A stretch of DNA of 64,000 nucleotides from Amycolatopsis marina (lineage in GTDB: Bacteria; Actinomycetota; Actinomycetes; Mycobacteriales; Pseudonocardiaceae). Below, one piece after another: positions 63,619 through 64,000 of this stretch (positions are counted from its first letter, which is position 1; each line of letters opens with the position of its first letter). A program made the translations under genes and the position numbers. Location of the stretch: the NCBI RefSeq assembly GCF_900111885.1, contig NZ_FOKG01000007.1:124001-188000 (forward strand), given 5' to 3'. Below the pieces are notes generated by a model that had not been told where the DNA came from, did no database searches, and saw only the letters and a list, made by a program, of their open reading frames with translations.

Positions 63619-64000
63619 CGTTGCGGCGCCTCGTCCTCTGGCGGCACGGCGAGACGGACTACAACGCCGCGGGCCGGATGCAGGGGCACCTGGACTCCGC
63701 GCTGACCCAGGTGGGCTGGAACCAGGCACGCTTCGCGGTGCCCGCGCTCGCCAGGTTCCAGCCGGATCTCATCATCGCCTCGGACCTGCGCCGTGCCACC
63801 GACACAGCCACCGTCCTCGCCGAGTCGATCGGCGTTCCGCTGCGGATCGACAAGCGCCTGCGGGAGACACATCTCGGCGAGTGGCAGGGCCTGACCGGAG
63901 CCGAGGTCGACGAACGCTCGCCCGGCGAGCGGGAACGCTGGCGGCTCGATTCCACCTGGGCCCCGCCCGGGGGTGAGTCCCGCGTCGACGTCGCCGACCG
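63615..64000 (+). CDS. gpgP: Histidine phosphatase (GpgP-like), 3' truncated
   Basis: 128 residues are visible before the window edge. The phospho-His motif LWRHGETDYN is at 8-17, and SDLRRATDTATVLAE and ETHLGEWQGLTGAEVDER fit the cofactor-independent phosphoglycerate mutase / acid phosphatase branch. In M. tuberculosis the gene after rsfS (Rv2419c, gpgP) is a glucosyl-3-phosphoglycerate phosphatase for methylglucose lipopolysaccharide; the same position supports this assignment, but it is based on synteny. The GTG overlaps the rsfS stop. Confidence 0.85.
   Translation, partial: MTLRRLVLWRHGETDYNAAGRMQGHLDSALTQVGWNQARFAVPALARFQPDLIIASDLRRATDTATVLAESIGVPLRIDKRLRETHLGEWQGLTGAEVDERSPGERERWRLDSTWAPPGGESRVDVAD

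Noticed and set aside
1..64000. CRISPR arrays, IS elements and rRNA genes
   Set aside because: No regularly spaced direct repeats with unique spacers, no transposase-like frame and no rRNA sequence were seen. The 85-bp array before nadD has no variable spacers.

Overview
This window is high-GC DNA from a filamentous actinomycete, most probably a Pseudonocardiales member; the taxon is an inference from gene content. It follows the core block that lies between Rv2466c and Rv2419c in Mycobacterium tuberculosis (order recalled, not searched). Core genes, in order: tRNA-Gly, tRNA-Pro, tig, clpP1, clpP2, clpX, an Rv2466c-like mycothiol-linked thioredoxin-fold protein, valS, folC, a DUF4233 protein, ndk, rne, rplU, rpmA, obg, proB, nadD, rsfS and a gpgP-like phosphatase cut off by the right edge. 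They cover translation, protein quality control, RNA decay and NAD synthesis.

Accessory blocks split the core. 1-2.4 kb: end of an F420-type (LLM) oxidoreductase, a SnoaL-like protein, and a second-type map gene divergent from a small HTH regulator across a nested palindrome. 2.8-3.2 kb: truncated ATPase remnant abutting tRNA-Pro. 7.8-20.4 kb: MEDS/anti-sigma-type ATPase with a SigB/SigF-like promoter, Tat-type esterase, fdhD, an OFA-family formate/oxalate transporter with a 43-residue partner, a secreted M14 carboxypeptidase, a VOC-SDR pair behind a perfect palindrome, a GPP34 protein and an FdhF/YdeP-type molybdoenzyme. 23.3-35.2 kb: a sugar unit of overlapping ABC importer and epimerase genes, followed by a 1795-residue secreted ThuA/sugar-dehydrogenase/PKD protein. 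37.2-41.4 kb: DinB, DUF222-HNH, VOC and PhoD genes. 42-51.7 kb: TAP-type hydrolase, a NAGPA-metallophosphoesterase fusion, an ABC-2 exporter with two permeases and a subtilase. 59-62.5 kb: a DUF559/AbiEi-type gene, a RecQ with a phosphoribosyltransferase-like tail, and a threefold 85-bp repeat ahead of nadD.

The least explained signal is a conserved ~27-53 nt intergenic motif present three times: once upstream of the DUF222-HNH nuclease gene and twice as an outward-facing inverted pair around the DUF559 nuclease-like gene. The first copy leads into a predicted three-way-junction RNA ending in six T. This could be a nuclease-linked mobile unit or RNA family. Several genes look leaderless, with a -10 box about 7-8 nt before the start codon (valS, the sugar ABC operon, phoD, nadD).
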